64,000 bases of DNA, taken from contig JAGWTU010000025.1 in assembly GCA_028868825.1 (NCBI GenBank), positions 1 to 64,000 of the forward strand. The letters run 5' to 3'. This stretch comes from Burkholderiales bacterium. Lineage in GTDB: Bacteria; Pseudomonadota; Gammaproteobacteria; Burkholderiales; Burkholderiaceae_C. The position numbers were made by a program, and so were the translations under genes. The notes beneath the pieces are model-generated. The model did not search any database, was not told where the DNA came from, and saw only the letters and a program-made list of their open reading frames with translations. The stretch's first letter is position 1. Each line of letters opens with the position of its first letter. This document shows positions 45,846 to 54,219 of the stretch, one piece after another.

Positions 45846-46583
45846 ATGATGAAGTCCTTTTCCGACCTTCCCGCCGTCGAGTTCGACCCGAGCCTTGCGC
45901 TCTGCGTCGAGGACGGCATGCCGACGAACGTCGACATCAGCGACTACAGCGGGCCTCGTCGCTTGACTGAAGTGCTCGAACTCGCGGCGCCGGCATCCGG
46001 CGTAGCAGAGTTGGCTGCTGTCGCGAGGTGCCTTCATGCGCAGCATGTGCATGTCCTTCGCCTGAGCGGCGACGCTGGCGGCAGTCGGCTGCTGAACGCG
46101 GGCACGCACGAGTGCCTGTCCGAGACGGGCGACTCGATTGTCGCGATCAACATCGACGACGCGCTGGTCGAGGACGACATGGGCGCAGGCCCGACGGTCG
46201 CCCGCTTCGTCGCCCTCCTGTCGTTCGACGCGGCGCAGGAGCTGGCTCGGCCGTGGGCTCGCCTCACGGCGCACCTGGTGATGCAGACGGCAGCGGGGAT
46301 CACGTTGCCGATGCCGCGGGTGTTCTACCCATCTGAAGCTGCAATGACCCTCGATCCTGGTTGGTGGGGCCTGCCCTATGCGGCATCAAGCGAGGATGCG
46401 GAGGCGTTCGCGCGTCACGTGGCGGGCGCGATCGGTCGAATCGAGATGCTGCGCTGGGCGCTATGCGCCACGACGAATTGGCTGAGCGACAGCCCCGTCG
46501 TGAAGGGCAATCTCGCGGAGTTGCTGAAGGCGTTCGACGCCGATCGGCCGCAGTCGGCTAAGACTCTCGGCCTCGCCGCGTAA
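45846..46583 (+). CDS. Unknown island protein
   Basis: Not recognised. The 245-residue soluble protein starts MMKSFSDLPAVEFDPSLAL after a clear AAGGAG site. It is acidic, with a central stretch DSIVAINIDDALVEDDMGAG and a helical C-terminus (MLRWALCATTNWLSDSP). No signal peptide, membrane segment, zinc motif or nucleotide-binding motif is seen. It lies between the GHKL gene and the ParB-like gene on the same strand. It may belong to the element's maintenance genes; no function is claimed. Confidence 0.6.
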   Translation: MMKSFSDLPAVEFDPSLALCVEDGMPTNVDISDYSGPRRLTEVLELAAPASGVAELAAVARCLHAQHVHVLRLSGDAGGSRLLNAGTHECLSETGDSIVAINIDDALVEDDMGAGPTVARFVALLSFDAAQELARPWARLTAHLVMQTAAGITLPMPRVFYPSEAAMTLDPGWWGLPYAASSEDAEAFARHVAGAIGRIEMLRWALCATTNWLSDSPVVKGNLAELLKAFDADRPQSAKTLGLAA

Positions 46584-46726
46584 GGCCCGCCGCCCAGGTA
46601 ATGGGGTGCCCCACAAGGGGTGCTCCATCTCCGCAAGGCAGGCGCGCAGCGCCCTCCCATTCTTCGTCGCGCTTGACGGAGGCATGCGCTTCCTGCCAGC
46701 CGGCAGCATTGTGACCACCACACAGC

Positions 46727-47380
46727 ATGACCATCAATTTTCCCAAGACTGAGGTCAGGCGGTTTGACCCGCTGACGATCATCACTCCGCGCTGGATTGC
46801 ATCTCGATCACGAGTCGATGCACAGCATTTCCAAGACTTGAAGTTGAGCATCGAGTGCATCGGCCGCAACGTCCAGCCGATCAAGTTGCGCCCCATCGGC
46901 GGTATTGCCGACGGCGAGCACAACCAGCATGAGTTGGTATTCGGGGCTGGAAGGCTTCAGGCTGCACTCGAGCTGGGTTTGCCTGTCTGTGCGTTCGTCG
47001 AGACGGTAGATGAACGAACTGCCTTCATCGACTATTTCACCGAGTGTCAGCACGCGCCTTCGTGGCGGCCCTGGCGCCTGGCACACGCAGTGCGCACCGC
47101 CCTCGACATCGGCCTCTTTCCTTCGCAGCGCCGGCTTGCAGAAGCAGTGGGCTGCCTACACACGGAAGTTCATCTGCTCTTGTCCCTCTCGCAGTTGCCA
47201 GCGGAGACCCAGGCCGTCGTCGAGCGACTTCCCCTGACCCGCCACATGGCAAAGCGGCTCGTTGTCGCCGCGGGACGCAGCTGTCGCGAGCGGCTGGTCT
47301 CGCTCTCGCAGGCTGCTCTAGACAGCCGCAACCCACGATTGTCCGACCTGGTTCGGAGCCTCGAAGCAAAAGAGGCCTGA
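46727..47380 (+). CDS. ParB/RepB-like partition or regulatory protein
   Basis: A 217-residue protein with an N-terminal ParB-like nucleotide-binding fold. NVQPIKLRPIGG and HELVFGAGRLQAALELGLPV correspond to the conserved motif of ParB proteins (G-x-R/G-R-x-x-A-x-x-x-G), with the usual second Arg partly changed (GAGRLQA). A central helix-turn-helix-like region follows (SQRRLAEAVGCLHTEVHLLL). It may segregate the element or regulate replication. No ParA gene is adjacent. A cluster of GTTCC repeats starts 24 bp after its stop and could be its binding site. Confidence 0.72.
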   Translation: MTINFPKTEVRRFDPLTIITPRWIASRSRVDAQHFQDLKLSIECIGRNVQPIKLRPIGGIADGEHNQHELVFGAGRLQAALELGLPVCAFVETVDERTAFIDYFTECQHAPSWRPWRLAHAVRTALDIGLFPSQRRLAEAVGCLHTEVHLLLSLSQLPAETQAVVERLPLTRHMAKRLVVAAGRSCRERLVSLSQAALDSRNPRLSDLVRSLEAKEA

Positions 47381-47403
47381 ACTTGCCCGTTCGCGCCGTT
47401 CAC

Positions 47404-47514
47404 GTTCCACACCCAAGGGCGGTGTGGGAACGGAACGCCATCGGCGGCTTGCCGTTCCAGGCTGCGTTCCAGTGGAACACCCCTCCGACCGTGGCGTTTC
47501 ACTGCGTTCGTTCC
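47404..47514. repeat. Cluster of seven GTTCC/GGAAC repeats (possible iterons)
   Basis: Within 111 bp GTTCC or its complement occurs seven times: 47404, 47427, 47432, 47454, 47466, 47474 and 47510 (first base of each). Two copies form a perfect palindrome GTTCCA-G-TGGAAC at 47466-47478. The cluster sits between a ParB-like gene and the replication-type ATPase gene, both pointing at it. This is where iterons of an origin or a partition site would be expected. The role is inferred. Confidence 0.55.
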
Positions 47515-47565
47515 AGCACAAAGCACCGTACCGATGGTCACCGAAACCAGGTTCAACTCCATTGC

Positions 47566-48675
47566 CTACTTCGAGAAGTCGCTTGGCCCGGCGACCTCAG
47601 CGCCGTGCGCCAACACCTGACCTTCGGCCGTTGAGTGCCAACGCCCATCGGCCCCCTTCACGACCAATCGGTTCGACTCTAAACGTTGCAGCAGTCGCGC
47701 CACTTTGGACTTCCGCGGCTCTCCCGCCGAACTGACCCAGCCGCAGCGCTTGGCCCAAGACGCGACGCTGCCGCTCGCCTCGGCGCACATCGCTCGGAGT
47801 AGCGCAACCTCGGCCGCGTCGGACACGCTCGATGTTGCGCCGCCCATGCTCCAGCTCGCGACGACACTCACCACCTGCCGTCCCTTTGCGTCCCTGACCG
47901 ATTGGATGACGCACGGATCGATCGAGAAAGAGATCGGTTCGAAGTCAGGGCCACGAAGTTTTCCAGCCCAGTGCAACGTTACTTGGCTACGCTCCTTCCA
48001 GACGGTCAAATTGCCATCTACCTCGGCGAGGAACGCACCACCGCCTCGTGGCAGCAGCGATTCGCGGGTAGATTGCTTCGTAGGGTGGCACAGGACGATC
48101 ACCGCCGGCTCGCCAGGCAAAGTGCACAGACCGCGCAGCGCAGAGGCATGCTGCTTCATTTCGGTATTGCTGTTTTCATCGCTGCCAGCGAAGTACGCTG
48201 CAGAGGTGTCGACGAAGACAGCCACCAGCGGGCCACAGCGCTCCACTTCCCGGAATAAGTCGTCAAGCCGACCGGTCACCGCAAACGCGAATGGCAGCAC
48301 GTAGAGGTTGCTCAGTTCCGACGCCTGAATACCCAGCGCCTGTGCCGTCGAGATCAGACGCAGACGGTAGTCGGCAGGGTTCTCGCCGCAGAGCACAAGC
48401 ACGCGTCCTGGAGTTACTTCACGCCCAGCAAACTCGTGGCCACATGCAATGCAAAGCTGCAGCAGCGTAGCCACGGCGGTCTTGGCGTGCCCCGTTGGGC
48501 CGGTCCAAGACTGAATTGATCCCCGCGGAATCAATCCGTCGACGACGAACTCAAGCGGCTTGTAGGCGGCAATGAACTCTGCCGCAGTAACCAGTCTGAA
48601 GTGATTTCTGGGCTGAGTGACGGGAACAACGACTGTCGCGGAGGCGGTCAACTCGACGACATGCTGGATGGTCAT
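47566..48675 (-). CDS. RepA/RecA-like ATPase (AAA_25 type)
   Basis: A 369-residue P-loop ATPase resembling hexameric replicative helicases of the RepA group. The Walker A is GPTGHAKTAVA, where the usual Gly before Lys is Ala; the Walker B is VAVFVDTSAAYF. CHPTKQSTRESLLPRGGGAF matches the conserved region of these proteins. The C-terminal ~90 residues form a winged-helix-like part. It probably unwinds or loads at the element's origin. The start overlaps the primase stop (ATGA), so primase and ATPase are coupled. Confidence 0.83.
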   Translation of the reverse strand: MTIQHVVELTASATVVVPVTQPRNHFRLVTAAEFIAAYKPLEFVVDGLIPRGSIQSWTGPTGHAKTAVATLLQLCIACGHEFAGREVTPGRVLVLCGENPADYRLRLISTAQALGIQASELSNLYVLPFAFAVTGRLDDLFREVERCGPLVAVFVDTSAAYFAGSDENSNTEMKQHASALRGLCTLPGEPAVIVLCHPTKQSTRESLLPRGGGAFLAEVDGNLTVWKERSQVTLHWAGKLRGPDFEPISFSIDPCVIQSVRDAKGRQVVSVVASWSMGGATSSVSDAAEVALLRAMCAEASGSVASWAKRCGWVSSAGEPRKSKVARLLQRLESNRLVVKGADGRWHSTAEGQVLAHGAEVAGPSDFSK

Positions 48676-49565
48676 GCCGGCGCCCTCGCCAGATCGTTGA
48701 TGTCCCAGCCGGCCTGCTTCGGCATGACCAGCGCCGCTGACCGGCCTGCGTCAGCCCACCGCTGCGCGCAGACCTTGGCGGCGGCCTGACCAGCTTTGTC
48801 GTGGTCGACGGAGATGAGTAGACACTCGATGCCCGCCAGCACGTCGAAGGCAGCGAGGTTGCCGGCGTCGATGGCTGACCAAACCGGCCGGTATGCGTGG
48901 GCAAGGCTGAGGGCTGTCTCCACACCCTCTGCGATTCCAAGTCCCGTCGTCACGGCGTCATCGGGCCACAGTCGGATGACGCCGCCGGCTTTCCTGTGGC
49001 CGCCCAACAGCGCTCGTGCGGGCTCAAGTGCGGCCTTCTCTCCGCCAGCGCCAATCCACGTCCTGTGCAGCGAGATCGGCTCTGCCGTCTGGGCGTTGGT
49101 AACCAGAGCGACAAGTGCCGGGCCAGCAACGCCTGACGGGTGCCGCAGTTTGGGATGCCATCGCAGGTCACCATCCACGGGCGGGATCACGCAGGATCTT
49201 GCCGTCAAGTAGTCGAGCGCCAGACCGTCGAGCGGCAGGCATTCCTGCCAGAGGCGATGGCCCCATTCGGAGAGGCACGCGCATGCGGTCGGCTTCTGCA
49301 TCGGTCGGATCTTCGGATTCGGATGCGTGCCCCCGCGCACAGGCGAATCGTTGAAGCTCTCGACGTGGCCACAACGAAAGCAGTGGCCCACGCCGCGCCC
49401 AGCCTCGATGTTGACGCTGAAGGCACGATCTCGTGGCCCGCGCTGGCAGGCAGGGCATGGCAGGCGGTGCGAGCCCAACGGAAGTGACTTCCAGTTTGCG
49501 TCCTGGCGATCCTCACTGCGGCTGGGCAAGGTCCTGCATTCACCGATGGTCAAGGCGAGCCTCAC
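48672..49565 (-). CDS. Zinc-ribbon/TOPRIM DNA primase of the element
   Basis: A ~297-residue primase-like protein. A zinc ribbon lies near the N-terminus (CPACQRG and CFRCGHV). The TOPRIM region includes GLGIAEGVETALSLA (acidic residue) and CLLISVDHDKAGQAAA (DxD-like motif). Such short primases, paired with a RepA-like ATPase, are common in integrative elements and P4-like satellites. The start is set at GTG 49565, overlapping the stop of the AlpA-like gene (GTGA); TTG 49553 is an alternative. Confidence 0.82.
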   Translation of the reverse strand: MRLALTIGECRTLPSRSEDRQDANWKSLPLGSHRLPCPACQRGPRDRAFSVNIEAGRGVGHCFRCGHVESFNDSPVRGGTHPNPKIRPMQKPTACACLSEWGHRLWQECLPLDGLALDYLTARSCVIPPVDGDLRWHPKLRHPSGVAGPALVALVTNAQTAEPISLHRTWIGAGGEKAALEPARALLGGHRKAGGVIRLWPDDAVTTGLGIAEGVETALSLAHAYRPVWSAIDAGNLAAFDVLAGIECLLISVDHDKAGQAAAKVCAQRWADAGRSAALVMPKQAGWDINDLARAPA

Positions 49566-49891
49566 TTGCGCGCAGGGCCAGGTCGCGCCTTGCCTGCAGT
49601 GCCCATCGCGAGTTCCCGAAGCCACTTTCGAACGCTGCCGAGGTGCCAAACCAGTCGGCGGCCGTAGGCCGGCATCGGCGGCGGTAGCCGTGGGTCATTC
49701 AGACTGTGCAGGCGATAGACAAACGCTCGCGTCGTCTTCAGCAGCAACGCAATGTCATCGATGTCGATCAGTTCGTCGTCATGCCGATGGCTCAGCAGCG
49801 CGGCCCGCTCACTCATCGACAGGCCGGGCAGGCGCCTACGCGTCTGCTTCGGCTTCGGTTCTGCCACAGGGTCTGACTTGTTCTTGGACAC
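49562..49891 (-). CDS. AlpA/excisionase-like DNA-binding protein
   Basis: A 109-residue protein with a MerR/AlpA-like winged helix: DELIDIDDIALLLKTTRAFVYRL is followed by PPPMPAYGRRLVWHLGSV RKW-type residues (the last two segments adjacent). The N-terminus is basic (KPKQTRRRLPG). AlpA-type proteins act as excisionase or as activator of replication and excision genes. It is first in the AlpA-primase-ATPase transcription unit and is divergent from the gene at 49997, so it may regulate that promoter region. Confidence 0.78.
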   Translation of the reverse strand: MSKNKSDPVAEPKPKQTRRRLPGLSMSERAALLSHRHDDELIDIDDIALLLKTTRAFVYRLHSLNDPRLPPPMPAYGRRLVWHLGSVRKWLRELAMGTAGKARPGPARK

Positions 49892-49996
49892 GAATCACCT
49901 CTTCGTTGTGAGATGACCGCATTCGATTGGATTTGGAGTTATAGGCCCAGGGCCTCGAAAATCCAGTCTTCTGAACCGGTCGAGGAAATTCAAACC

Positions 49997-50971
49997 ATGA
50001 GCGAATTGCAGGATTCATCGCCGAAATCCGGGCACGCTAAACGTGCTGAACCCCTCCTGCGCAATGCGAATGCTCGCGCATCGCAATACGTCATCGACCT
50101 CATCGACCGGGTCAATTCCAAGCTCCCGGACTCGTGGTCTGACCAAGTCATGGAGAAAAAGCTTCTGGGCAAAGACTGCGGTGGCGAAAGCTTGATGAAC
50201 TATAGAACCGGCAAATCGCCAGGCGATGTGAAATTCATCGCTGAGCGTCTGGCCGATGCACTCGCCCTGCGCATGATCGATCGAGACGCATTCGGTGTTC
50301 TTCAACGGGATGGTGGCCATCGCGCGACGCTGCCGCTTCGACGAATACTCGCCCGAGCGAAGGGCGGTGCGCGCATCACACCGGCCGACATCGAGAACGA
50401 ACTCGCCGCCTTCTTCAGAGCAAAGGAGACCTTGGACCAGCGTGCCAACGACGAATTCTTGGCTGTCGAAAGTGCGAAGCTGCGCCTGAGCGACGACCTC
50501 GTCGTCCTGGCCCAACTGACTTCCGCTCGGGCAACGTACCTGAAGCGCCGAAATGCCCGCAACTGCGTTCTGCGGAGCATCAACTATCTCATGTCGGTGC
50601 TCGATGGCCTGCGGACGATGATCTGGGAGGCGAAGCACCCGGACTTGGCCGAACCCATCGAGTTCGAAGCCTGGCCGTCGGTGATGCCGGAAGTGAGTTT
50701 TGAATGGCGGCTGCAGGCTCTGCGGGCAGCACTCCCGCACAAGACCAGTCGAGAGGGCTTGAGCGCCGACGATCTGATCCGTTTGGCCGAGATGGTGCGG
50801 AGCGTGGAAGCCCGCCACCACTTCGAGCTGAACGGCGACCTGCCCGATCCGGACGAGGGCGACGAGGACAACACGGTCTTCGCGGTCATTGCCGCCAAGC
50901 GCTGCCTGTTCAAGCCCATAGGCTCGACGGCGGAACTCAAATCGAGGTCGAGCACCCTCCGCGCTCAGTGA
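49997..50971 (+). CDS. Unknown island protein, possible regulator
   Basis: Not recognised. A 324-residue soluble, mostly helical protein. I chose ATG 49997 (MSELQDSSPKSGHAKRAEPL) because GAGGA lies ~10 bp before it; an earlier start at 49913 would reach into the AlpA promoter. Residues about 30-110 (YVIDLIDRVNSKLPDSWSDQ onwards, with KFIAERLADALALRM) could form a helix-turn-helix of the repressor type. The middle is a long helical stretch. It is divergent from the replication module and precedes the restriction locus by 47 bp. Confidence 0.6.
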   Translation: MSELQDSSPKSGHAKRAEPLLRNANARASQYVIDLIDRVNSKLPDSWSDQVMEKKLLGKDCGGESLMNYRTGKSPGDVKFIAERLADALALRMIDRDAFGVLQRDGGHRATLPLRRILARAKGGARITPADIENELAAFFRAKETLDQRANDEFLAVESAKLRLSDDLVVLAQLTSARATYLKRRNARNCVLRSINYLMSVLDGLRTMIWEAKHPDLAEPIEFEAWPSVMPEVSFEWRLQALRAALPHKTSREGLSADDLIRLAEMVRSVEARHHFELNGDLPDPDEGDEDNTVFAVIAAKRCLFKPIGSTAELKSRSSTLRAQ

Positions 50972-51018
50972 GTTTGACGGGCTGGACAGCCCGGGCGCCT
51001 AGCGACTACCATTGCATC

Positions 51019-51618
51019 ATGCGCAGTGATGCAGAACTTCGAGAACTGGGGGAACTGGCCGAAATCGGCGCCGGATACCCCTTTCGCTCGGCGTTCGCCG
51101 CTGCCGCAGATGGCCCTGTAGCAGTCGTCCAGCTCCGCGATCTGCGAGCCGGCGAGCCCGTTGATTGGCCGCTCCTCCAGCGAACCCACCTGGCCGGCCG
51201 CAAACCGCCTGACGTGCTTCGCGACGGCGACATCATCTTCGCTTCGCGCGGCACCCGCTTCGCGGCGGCGGCGGTTCATGAGCCTCCGCTGCCGGCCGTG
51301 TGCTCCCAGCACTTCTTCGTCTTGCGCCCACGGCCTGGCGTCCCCGTGCTGCCCGCCTACCTGGCCTGGGTGCTGAACAGCGCACCGGCGCAACGCACCT
51401 TCACGCAAGCCGCAGAAGGCAGCAGTCAGCTCAGCGTGCGCAAACCTGTTCTTGCCCAGTTGCGCGTGCCGCTCGTGCCGCTGGAACGGCAGCACGCCAT
51501 CGTGCGATTCGTTCAGGCGGCGCATGAGGAGCAACGCACCCTCGAACGCCTCATCGCCAATCGCCGCCGCGAAGTCGACCTGCTGGCCGATGCACTGGCC
51601 GAGCAGGCGGCTGGCTGA
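51019..51618 (+). CDS. Half-length type I restriction specificity subunit
   Basis: A 199-residue HsdS-like protein with a single target-recognition domain. It has the typical opening of a recognition domain (GYPFRSAFAAAADGPVAVVQ), the central DVLRDGDIIFASRG and the end QHAIVRFVQAAHEEQRTLERL, a conserved helical spacer. Full HsdS proteins have two such halves; this one has about half the length. It may work as a homodimer, or with the full HsdS, or be a cassette for recombination with it. It starts at ATG 51019 and lies 24 bp before hsdM. Confidence 0.8.
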   Translation: MRSDAELRELGELAEIGAGYPFRSAFAAAADGPVAVVQLRDLRAGEPVDWPLLQRTHLAGRKPPDVLRDGDIIFASRGTRFAAAAVHEPPLPAVCSQHFFVLRPRPGVPVLPAYLAWVLNSAPAQRTFTQAAEGSSQLSVRKPVLAQLRVPLVPLERQHAIVRFVQAAHEEQRTLERLIANRRREVDLLADALAEQAAG

Positions 51619-51641
51619 CCACCCCTAGCCCACACCCCCTT

Positions 51642-53156
51642 ATGTCCCAAGACACCAGCCTCAGCCAGGACTCGATCAACGCCGCCGTGTGGGCCGCGTG
51701 CGATACGTTCCGCGGCACCGTCGATCCCAGCATCTACAAGGACTACGTCCTGACGATGCTGTTCCTGAAGTACGTTTCCGACGTGTGGCAGGACCACTAC
51801 GACGAGTACAAGCGCCAGCACGGCGACCACCCCGAGCTGATCACCGAGCTGCTGAAGAACGAACGCTTCGTGCTGCCGCCCGACAGCAGCTTCTACGCCG
51901 TGCACGCTCGGCGCCACGAGCCCGGCAACGGCGAGCGCATCGACAAGGCGCTGCACGCCATCGAAGACGCCAACATCGCCAAGCTGCGCGACGTGTTCCA
52001 GGACATCAGCTTCAACTCCAACAAGCTGGGCGACGAGCAGCAGAAGAACGACATCCTGCGCCACCTGCTGGAAGACTTCGCCAAGCCCGAGCTGAACCTG
52101 CGGCCCAGCCGCGTCGGCACGCTGGACGTGATCGGCAACGCGTACGAGTTCCTCATCAAGCACTTCGCGTCCACCAGCGGCAAGAAGGCCGGCGAGTTCT
52201 ACACGCCGCCCGAGGTGTCCACCTTGATGGCGCGGCTGATGGACCCGCAGGAAGGCGACGAAATTTGCGACCCCACCTGCGGCTCGGGCTCGCTGCTGAT
52301 GAAGTGTGGCCGCCTCGTGCGCGAACGCAAGCAGTCGCGCCGCTACGCCCTCTTCGGCCAGGAAGCTATCGGCAGCACCTGGGCGCTGGCCAAGATGAAC
52401 ATGTTCCTGCACGGCGAGGACAACCACCGCATCGAGTGGGGCGACACCATCCGCAACCCCAAGCTGCTGGACACCGACAGCACGCTCAAGCACTTCGACA
52501 TCGTCGTCGCCAACCCGCCGTTCAGTCTGGAAAAGTGGGGCTTCGACGGCGCCGAGGCCGACCGCTACAGCCGCTTCCGCCGCGGCGTGCCGCCGCGCAC
52601 CAAAGGCGACTACGCCTTCATCCTGCACATGGTCGAGACCATGAAGCCGCGCACGGGCCGCATGGCCGTCGTGGTGCCGCACGGCGTGCTCTTCCGCGGG
52701 GCGGCCGAAGGCCGCATCCGCCAGAAGCTGATCGAGGAGAACCTGCTCGACGTGGTGATCGGCCTGCCCGAAAAGCTGTTCTACGGCACCGGCATCCCGG
52801 CGGCGGTGCTGGTGTTCCGCAAGCGCAAGGCCGACGACAAGGTGCTGTTCATCGACGCCAGCCGCGACTTCGAGGCCGGCAAGAACCAGAACCTGCTGCG
52901 CGAGGCTGACATTCTGCGCATCCTAGCCACTGCCGCCGCCCGGCAGCCCGTGGCCCGCTATGCGCACCTGGCCACGCCCGCTGAGATCACCGAGAACGAC
53001 TTCAACCTGAACATCCCGCGCTACGTGGATACCTTCGAAGAGGTGGCCGAGATCGACCTGGCGGCCGTGCGGCGCGAACGCCAGCAACTCAAGGCCGAGC
53101 TGGCGCGGCTGGAAGCGCAGATGGACGTGTACCTGAAGGAGCTGGGCTATGAATGA
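51642..53156 (+). CDS. hsdM: Type I restriction-modification methyltransferase subunit
   Basis: A 504-residue N6-adenine methyltransferase. The N-terminal helical domain precedes the catalytic domain with the SAM-binding motif CDPTCGSGSLLMK (about 210) and the catalytic NPPF motif (about 290). GEFYTPPEVSTLMARLMDP is typical of HsdM. It methylates the target sequence together with HsdS and protects host DNA. The end overlaps the RhuM gene start by 8 bp, so translation is coupled. Confidence 0.97.
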   Translation: MSQDTSLSQDSINAAVWAACDTFRGTVDPSIYKDYVLTMLFLKYVSDVWQDHYDEYKRQHGDHPELITELLKNERFVLPPDSSFYAVHARRHEPGNGERIDKALHAIEDANIAKLRDVFQDISFNSNKLGDEQQKNDILRHLLEDFAKPELNLRPSRVGTLDVIGNAYEFLIKHFASTSGKKAGEFYTPPEVSTLMARLMDPQEGDEICDPTCGSGSLLMKCGRLVRERKQSRRYALFGQEAIGSTWALAKMNMFLHGEDNHRIEWGDTIRNPKLLDTDSTLKHFDIVVANPPFSLEKWGFDGAEADRYSRFRRGVPPRTKGDYAFILHMVETMKPRTGRMAVVVPHGVLFRGAAEGRIRQKLIEENLLDVVIGLPEKLFYGTGIPAAVLVFRKRKADDKVLFIDASRDFEAGKNQNLLREADILRILATAAARQPVARYAHLATPAEITENDFNLNIPRYVDTFEEVAEIDLAAVRRERQQLKAELARLEAQMDVYLKELGYE

Positions 53157-54219
53157 GCCGCTGCCGTTGATCCAGTCCGACGGCACCGGCGAATTCGTCC
53201 TCTACACCACCGAGGACGGGCTCGTGCGCATCGAGATGCGCGCCGAGGGCGGCACCTTGTGGCTCAGCCAGGCGGCCATCGCGACGCTGTTCCAGACCAC
53301 GCCGCAGAACGTCACCCAGCATGTCAAGGCCATCTACGCCGAAGGCGAGGCCGACGCGCAGGCAACCTGTAAGTCCGGCTTACAGGTTCGCCAGGAGGGC
53401 GGGCGCGAGGTCCGGCGCACCGTACGACTCTACAGCCTGGACGTGATTCTGGCCGTGGGCTACCGGGTGCGCTCGCACCGCGGCACCCAGTTCCGCCAGT
53501 GGGCCACAGCGCACCTGAGCGACTACCTGGTGAAGGGTTTCGTGCTGGACGACGCCCGCTTCAAGGCTGGCGGCGGCAGCGTGTACTTCGACGAGCTGCT
53601 CGCCCGCATCCGCGACATCCGCAGTTCGGAGAAGGTGTTCTGGCGCAAGGTGCTGGACATCTACGCAACCAGCGTGGACTACGACCCGAAGAACGATCTC
53701 TCCAAGCAGTTCTTCGCCACCGTGCAGAACAAGATGCACTGGGCCGTGCACGGCAAGACGGCCGCCGAAGTCATCGTGGCCCGTGCCGACGCGGGCAAGC
53801 CCAACATGGGACTCACGCACTGGGAAGGCGGGCGTCCGCGCCGGCAGGACGTGGTCTTCGCCAAGAACTACCTGGGCGCCGACGAGCTGGATGCACTGAA
53901 CCGCATCGTCAACCTGTACCTCGAATTCGCCGAGGGCCAGGCGCTGCGCCGCAAGCCGATGACGATGGCCGGCTGGATCAGCAAGCTCGACGACTTCCTG
54001 CGCATCTCCGACTACGCCGTGCTGTCGCATGCCGGCAAGGTGAGCCACCAGACGGCGCTGGACAAGGCCCATGCCGAGTTCGAGAAATTCAGGAAGCTGA
54101 TCGACGAACTGCCGAGCCCGGCCGAGCAGCACTTCGAGGCGGCGGCGGATGTGACGCCACTGCTCGAAGTCGAGAAGCGCCAGCGCAAGGGGCGCAAAGG
54201 GGGCAGTGATGCTGCCTGA
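53149..54219 (+). CDS. RhuM-family protein inside the type I locus
   Basis: A 356-residue member of the RhuM family. Segments such as TLWLSQAAIATLFQTTPQNV (DNA-binding-like helix) and VILAVGYRVRSHRGTQFRQW are characteristic, and ALNRIVNLYLEFAEGQALR follows. RhuM proteins are often encoded within type I restriction operons; their role there is unknown to my knowledge (first named as a Salmonella virulence protein). Overlaps hsdM by 8 bp and hsdS by 11 bp. Confidence 0.88.
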   Translation: MNEPLPLIQSDGTGEFVLYTTEDGLVRIEMRAEGGTLWLSQAAIATLFQTTPQNVTQHVKAIYAEGEADAQATCKSGLQVRQEGGREVRRTVRLYSLDVILAVGYRVRSHRGTQFRQWATAHLSDYLVKGFVLDDARFKAGGGSVYFDELLARIRDIRSSEKVFWRKVLDIYATSVDYDPKNDLSKQFFATVQNKMHWAVHGKTAAEVIVARADAGKPNMGLTHWEGGRPRRQDVVFAKNYLGADELDALNRIVNLYLEFAEGQALRRKPMTMAGWISKLDDFLRISDYAVLSHAGKVSHQTALDKAHAEFEKFRKLIDELPSPAEQHFEAAADVTPLLEVEKRQRKGRKGGSDAA

